A stretch of DNA of 64,000 nucleotides, taken from Nonomuraea guangzhouensis. Its GTDB lineage: Bacteria > Actinomycetota > Actinomycetes > Streptosporangiales > Streptosporangiaceae. Shown here piece by piece: positions 59,807 to 64,000 of the stretch (its first letter is position 1; every line of letters begins with the position of its first letter). The stretch is from positions 1 to 64,000 of the forward strand of contig NZ_JAHKRM010000025.1 in assembly GCF_019396345.1 (NCBI RefSeq), in the 5' to 3' direction. The notes under the pieces were generated by a model, which saw only the letters and a program-made list of their open reading frames with translations, ran no database searches and was not told the origin of the DNA. The translations under genes were made by a program, and so were the position numbers.

Positions 59807-60726
59807 GCCCGCACCTCCTTGATCTTGCGGCGCGAGCGGGGCAGGGTGAGCCGCCACCGCTGGCCGGGGTCCATGGCCAGGCGGGCCCAGGACGCGAGTA
59901 CGGTCGCCGAGACGGTGGTCACCACGATGGCCAGGCCCGGGAAGACGGCGATCCACCAGGCGCTCTGCAGCACCTGCCGGCCCTGGGCGACCATCAGGCC
60001 CCAGCTCATGTCGGGCGGCTGGATGCCGATGCCCAGGAAGCTCAGCGACGATTCGGTCAGCATCACGAAACAGAAGTCCAGGGTCGCGACGGTGAACAGG
60101 GTGGGCAGCACGGTCGGCGCCACGTGCCTGGCGATGATCGCCCAGCTCTTGGTGCCGAAGGTGCGGGCCGCGTCGACGAACAACCGGCTCTGCAGCTCGG
60201 CCGACTCCGCCCGGGCGGCTCGCAGGTAGATCGGGATCCGCGCGATCGCCAGGACCAGGACGATGTTCCCGGCGCTGGGCGAGAAGACGTACAGCACGAC
60301 CACGGCCAGCAGCAGCGAGGGGAAGCTGAGGATGACGTCGGCGACGCGCATGGAGACGTTCTCCCGCCAGCCTCGGTGATAGCCCGCCCACATCCCCCAG
60401 ATCGACCCGACGACGAGGGAGACCACGACGGCCGGGACGGCGACGGAGAGCGTCGTGCGGCTGGCCACGATGAGCCTGGCGAGCAGGCTGCGGCCGAGCG
60501 AGTCGCTGCCGAGCAGGAACGCCCAGCCGTCGTCGAGGCTGAACGGCGGCCGGTTGACCGCCCGCAGGTTCTGCTTCACGGCCAGATCGCCGAGCAGCAG
60601 CGGCCCGATGAGGGCGGAGACGGCCACGAGCAGCAGGATCACCACCGCCACGCAGGCGAACCGGTCCCGCAGCAGCAGCCGCCACCAGGTGGCCCGCGAG
60701 ACGGCAGGAGTGTCAACGGAAGTCAT
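59803..60726 (-). CDS. Peptide-type ABC importer permease, DppC/OppC-like
   Basis: 307 aa from the ATG at 60726, overlapping the DppB stop. An N-terminal helix (25-47) is followed by the LLGSDSLGRSLLARL segment typical of DppC and five further helices. The EAA-type loop is DAARTFGTKSWAIIARHVAPT. The C-terminus is basic and cytosolic. Confidence 0.93.
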   Translation of the reverse strand: MTSVDTPAVSRATWWRLLLRDRFACVAVVILLLVAVSALIGPLLLGDLAVKQNLRAVNRPPFSLDDGWAFLLGSDSLGRSLLARLIVASRTTLSVAVPAVVVSLVVGSIWGMWAGYHRGWRENVSMRVADVILSFPSLLLAVVVLYVFSPSAGNIVLVLAIARIPIYLRAARAESAELQSRLFVDAARTFGTKSWAIIARHVAPTVLPTLFTVATLDFCFVMLTESSLSFLGIGIQPPDMSWGLMVAQGRQVLQSAWWIAVFPGLAIVVTTVSATVLASWARLAMDPGQRWRLTLPRSRRKIKEVRA

Positions 60727-61649
60727 GTCGTCACCCCCTGGCGGACCCGCGAGTCCAGAAGCGCGTAACAGGCGTCGATGATGATGTTGAGCGCGAAGAT
60801 GGTGATCGCGGTCACCAGGACCGCGGCCTGCAGCACCGCGAAGTCGCGCTGCAGGATCGAGGTGATCATCAGCTTGCCGATGCCCGGCCAGCCGAAGATG
60901 GTCTCGACGACCACGGCCCCGTTGACCAGCCCGACCGTCAGGTCGCCGGCCACGGTGAGCGCGGGCGGCGCGGCGTTGCGCAGCGCGTGGCCGAAGACCA
61001 CCCGCAGCTCCCCCGCGCCCTTGCTCCGGGCGACCTTGATGTACGGCGCGGACAGCGCCGTGACCATCGCGCCGCGCACCACCTGGACGAGCACGCCGAA
61101 CGGCCGGATCAGCAGGGTGAGCACCGGCAGCACCCACGCCGCCGCACCCTCCGTGCCCGAGGTGGGCAGCCAGCCGAGGGCCACGGCGAAGACCAGGACG
61201 CCCATGATGGCGAACCAGAAGTCCGGCATGCTGGCCGCGGTCGTCGAGGTGAAGCTGGCGACCCGATCGGCCAGGGAGTTCGGGCGGTAGGCCGCCCAGC
61301 TCCCGACGACGATCGCGCCGAGGATCGCCAGGATCATCGTGGCGCCCGCCAGCTGCAGCGTCGCGGGGAAGGCCCGCAGCACCGCGTCGGCGGCGGGTTC
61401 GGCGGTCCGCAGCGACTCGCCGAAGTCCAGCCGGAACACCTGGGCCAGGTAGTCGCCGAACTGGACGAGCAGCGGCTGGTCGAACCCGTGCCGGGCGGCG
61501 AACTCGGCCCGCATCTCCGGAGTGGCGCTGAGGGGCAGGTAGAGATTCGACGGGTCGCCGGTCAGGCGCGCCAGGTAGAACACGCCGAGGATCACGACGA
61601 CCAGCGGGATCGCACTGGAGGTGATGCGACGCCGCAGGAAGGTCAGCAC
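60723..61649 (-). CDS. Peptide-type ABC importer permease, DppB/OppB-like
   Basis: 308 aa from the GTG at 61649, 11 bp after the binding-protein stop. The N-terminal LRRRITSSAIPLVVVILGVFYLARLTGDP and the periplasmic RHGFDQPLLVQFGDYL and LDFGESL segments are DppB landmarks. Six helices. The EAA-type loop is VARSKGAGELRVVFGHALRNA. It forms the translocation pore with the DppC-like subunit. Confidence 0.93.
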   Translation of the reverse strand: MLTFLRRRITSSAIPLVVVILGVFYLARLTGDPSNLYLPLSATPEMRAEFAARHGFDQPLLVQFGDYLAQVFRLDFGESLRTAEPAADAVLRAFPATLQLAGATMILAILGAIVVGSWAAYRPNSLADRVASFTSTTAASMPDFWFAIMGVLVFAVALGWLPTSGTEGAAAWVLPVLTLLIRPFGVLVQVVRGAMVTALSAPYIKVARSKGAGELRVVFGHALRNAAPPALTVAGDLTVGLVNGAVVVETIFGWPGIGKLMITSILQRDFAVLQAAVLVTAITIFALNIIIDACYALLDSRVRQGVTT

Positions 61650-61660
61650 ACCTGTTCCTT

Positions 61661-63220
61661 TCAGCCGGCCGGGTGCATCTCGGCGAGGCGCATCTCGTCG
61701 TTCGTGGCGGCGTTGGGCTTGTAGGTGACCTTCTTCGACAGGGCGAGGATGCCGGTCATGTGCGCCATGACCGCGTCTCGTACGACGTCCTTGTTCTGGT
61801 AGTCCAGTGCCTTGGCGAACGCCGTCTGGCGCTCCTCGCCCGAGGCCTGCTCGCCGGCGCTGATGAGGTCGTCCAGTTCGGGGGTGCCGAAGCTGCTCTG
61901 CGCGCCCTTGCTGCCGTAGATCTGGCCCATGGTGAAGGCCGCGTCACCGGCCTGGTTGCCGTGCTGGGCCTGCAGCAGGGTGGGGCCGGCGTCCTTGGGG
62001 AACGGGCGGAGCAGGTACTCCAGCCAGGCGTTCACGTCGAGCATCTGGATCTTCACCGAGAGCCCGGCCTCGTTCAGCGAGTTCTGCACGACCTCCATCG
62101 CCTCGGCGGCCTTGGGGTAGATCCCGTTCCGGCCGATGATCGTGATGGCGGTGTCCGTGGGGACGCCGGCCGCCTTGGCCTCCGCGATCAGCTTCTTGGC
62201 CTGCGCCATGTCGAACGGCCAGGGCTGGATGGCGGTGCTGTGACCGGTCACGCCTTCAGGAACGAGCTGACCGGCCGGCTTGCCGAGCCCGGCGAAGACC
62301 GAGGCGACGAGCCCGTCCTTGTCGATGGCGTAGTTGATCGCCTGGCGCACGCGCAGGTCGTTGAGCGGCGGCTTGGCGGCGTCGATGCGCAGGTAGGAGG
62401 TCTCGTTGTTGGGGAACTGCACGGCGGAGTCGCCGGCGCCGTCCTCGGGGGCGAGACCGACGGCGAGGTCCGCCTCGTCGCTCTTGACCATGGCCGCGCG
62501 GATGCTTCCCTCGCCGCGCCAGACGTACTCCGCCGAGGCGAACTCCGGCGCCTTCCCCCAGTACCCGGTGAACCGCTCCAGGCGCAGGCTGCGACCGGCG
62601 TCCCACTTGGCGATCTTGTACGGGCCGGTGCCGACGGGCTCGCGGACCTTGCCGGTCGCGCTCGTGGTGGCCGGCACGATCTCGACGAAGGACAGCCGCA
62701 GCGGGAGGATCGGGTCCGGCTTGGCCGTCTTCACCTTGAGGGTCGCGTCGTCCACGGCCGTCGCCGTGAGCTTGATGCCGCCGAAGACATAGCCGTTCAC
62801 GTTGCAGTCGACCTTGGCGCCGACGGCGCGGTCGATGGTGAAGGCGGCCGCCTTGGCGTCGAACGTGGTGCCGTCGTGGAACTTCACGCCCTTGCGCAGG
62901 GTGAAGGTCCACTCGGTCGGCGAGTCCTGCTTCCATTCCGTGGCCAGCGCCGGCTGGAGCTGCCCGGTGCTCGGGTCACGCTCGGTGAGCGCCTCGGTGA
63001 TGTTCGCCCGGGTGACGCGTCCGGTCGCGGTGAGGGAGGCGTCGCACGGCTCCAGAGTCGGGGGCTCTTCGGGCAGCACGATGCGGACGGTGTTCGCCGC
63101 CGCGCCGGACGCCTTGGGCTCCGGGCCGCTGTTCGCGACCGAGCAGGCGCCGGCCGACAGCAGGGTGCCGAGCGCCAAGAGGGCGGACGCCGCCTGACGG
63201 CGGCGGGGGGTGGTGATCAT
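61661..63220 (-). CDS. Family 5 extracellular solute-binding lipoprotein
   Basis: 519 aa from ATG, with GGAGG 4 nt upstream. The lipoprotein signal ends at LSAGAC (Cys about 26). The mature part has the family 5 pattern: ITEALTERDPSTGQLQPALATEWK, TFTLRKGVKFHDGTTFD and DLRVRQAINYAIDK. It lies directly downstream of a KdgD-like gene, so although the importer family is named for peptides, cargo could be a sugar acid or glycoside, as in several actinobacterial and rhizobial Dpp/Opp systems. Cargo is unproven. Confidence 0.92.
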   Translation of the reverse strand: MITTPRRRQAASALLALGTLLSAGACSVANSGPEPKASGAAANTVRIVLPEEPPTLEPCDASLTATGRVTRANITEALTERDPSTGQLQPALATEWKQDSPTEWTFTLRKGVKFHDGTTFDAKAAAFTIDRAVGAKVDCNVNGYVFGGIKLTATAVDDATLKVKTAKPDPILPLRLSFVEIVPATTSATGKVREPVGTGPYKIAKWDAGRSLRLERFTGYWGKAPEFASAEYVWRGEGSIRAAMVKSDEADLAVGLAPEDGAGDSAVQFPNNETSYLRIDAAKPPLNDLRVRQAINYAIDKDGLVASVFAGLGKPAGQLVPEGVTGHSTAIQPWPFDMAQAKKLIAEAKAAGVPTDTAITIIGRNGIYPKAAEAMEVVQNSLNEAGLSVKIQMLDVNAWLEYLLRPFPKDAGPTLLQAQHGNQAGDAAFTMGQIYGSKGAQSSFGTPELDDLISAGEQASGEERQTAFAKALDYQNKDVVRDAVMAHMTGILALSKKVTYKPNAATNDEMRLAEMHPAG

Positions 63221-63265
63221 GATTCCTCCGAGATCGCCTGCTCCGGGTGCCGGGCAGGCGAGGTG

Positions 63266-64000
63266 TTAGGCGACAGGCGTCGCGCTGAGAGCGGCGAGGC
63301 CGCGGTCGATGATGCGGGCGAGCTGCTCGCGGTGCTCCGGGGTGACCTGCGCCAGTGGCGAGCGGACGGGCCCGGCGGTGCGGCCGCGGATGTCCAGACC
63401 CGCCTTGACGAGGGAGACGGCGTAACCGGGAGTCGTGCGGCGCAGTTCGGCGAGGGGGGCGTAGAACTCGCGCAGCAGGAGCTGCTGGGTCGCGTCGTCG
63501 CCGTTCTCGAACGCCTCGAAGAACGCGACCGCGACCTCCGGGACGAAGGCCAGCGCCGCCGAGGAGTAGGCGCGGGCGCCGAGGCCGGCGTAGGAGCGGG
63601 CGAAGACCTCGGCGGTGGGCATGCCGTTCAGCAGGGGGAGCCGGCCGCCGGTCGCGGTCTGAATGAGCTGGAGCAGCTCCATGTCGCCGTGCCCGTCCTT
63701 CAGGGCGACGATGTTGTCCACCTCGGCGAGCTCGACCACCGCGTCAGGGGTGAAGACCGCCGTGCCCCGCTGGTAGAGGATCACGTCCAGCTCCGTGGCG
63801 GCGGCCACCTCGCGGTAGTGCGACACCAGCCCGGCCGGCGGCCCGACCTGCAGGTACGGCGGCAGCGCCAGCAGGCCGTCGGCTCCGGCGGCCCGCGCGG
63901 CACGGGCGAACTCCACGGCCGTCCGCGTGCCGCCGCCGATCCCGGCGAGCACGGGGACCGCTCCGGCCACGTGCTCGGCGGCGGCCTTGACCACCGCCTG
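63266..64000 (-). CDS. 5-dehydro-4-deoxyglucarate dehydratase-like (DHDPS family), 5' end beyond window
   Basis: The frame stays open to the right edge, so the N-terminus lies outside; 244 codons are visible of about 300 expected. The Schiff-base lysine is in NIVALKDGHGD and the tyrosine in VILYQRGTAVFTP. ALPPYLQVG, NGMPTAEVFARSY and TPGYAVSLVKAGL are characteristic of the KdgD subgroup and differ from true DHDPS. KdgD converts 5-keto-4-deoxyglucarate to alpha-ketoglutaric semialdehyde, CO2 and water. The product would suit the aldehyde dehydrogenase class seen at 27226. It heads the second importer operon. Confidence 0.88.
   Translation of the reverse strand, partial: QAVVKAAAEHVAGAVPVLAGIGGGTRTAVEFARAARAAGADGLLALPPYLQVGPPAGLVSHYREVAAATELDVILYQRGTAVFTPDAVVELAEVDNIVALKDGHGDMELLQLIQTATGGRLPLLNGMPTAEVFARSYAGLGARAYSSAALAFVPEVAVAFFEAFENGDDATQQLLLREFYAPLAELRRTTPGYAVSLVKAGLDIRGRTAGPVRSPLAQVTPEHREQLARIIDRGLAALSATPVA

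Overview
The window is 64 kb of very GC-rich DNA with strong third-position G/C, GTG starts, start/stop-overlapping operons and actinobacterial gene families. It looks like a chromosomal segment of a soil actinomycete. The mix resembles Streptosporangiales-type genomes such as Nonomuraea, but the genus is an inference. No rRNA, intact tRNA, CRISPR array or complete mobile element was found.

Region 1 (1-17408, minus strand) is part of a nonribosomal peptide/polyketide cluster that continues off the left edge. Transcription runs leftwards: a KAS III-like enzyme, a free-standing A-PCP protein, a KS-(eroded AT)-T-C-A-T-TE protein, then a C-A-T-C-A-T-C-A... NRPS whose first A domain carries the exact threonine code. 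The thioesterase is not on the last protein, the AT is internally deleted, and one A domain lacks its A10 lysine, so assembly cannot follow simple colinear rules.

Region 2 (17548-23637) is a sugar or sugar-acid locus. A three-gene importer without its own ATPase is divergent from a GntR/FCD regulator, a DHDPS-family lyase and an enolase-superfamily sugar-acid dehydratase, with a palindrome between them. Region 3 (23640-25394) holds a DUF2786 protein and an integration scar: a decayed tyrosine-integrase fragment beside the 3' half of a tRNA-Arg(UCU)-like sequence.

Region 4 (25395-40626) looks like one catabolic block. GntR, CaiB-type CoA-transferase and aldehyde dehydrogenase are divergent from a glutaryl-CoA dehydrogenase. 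Next to them a nine-gene operon encodes a copper amine oxidase, a complete Dpp-type importer, a P1/DmpA-type hydrolase, a PaiB-like protein and a C45 acyltransferase/amidohydrolase. This operon faces a LacI regulator across a perfect 18-bp palindrome. Together they suggest uptake of an amide-linked amine, hydrolysis, oxidative deamination and channelling of a C5 product through glutaryl-CoA.

Region 5 (40621-57136) is mixed: a NarL/DesK-type two-component pair, a membrane protein, an orphan assimilatory nitrate reductase, a GH3 beta-glucosidase with an upstream palindrome, MFS and EamA exporters facing a LysR regulator, a heterodimeric ABC exporter whose two NBDs are degenerate in complementary ways, a LacI regulator and a DUF2255 protein. 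Region 6 (57197-64000) holds a deletion-bearing alcohol dehydrogenase pseudogene and a second complete Dpp-type importer operon headed, off the right edge, by a 5-dehydro-4-deoxyglucarate dehydratase-like gene.
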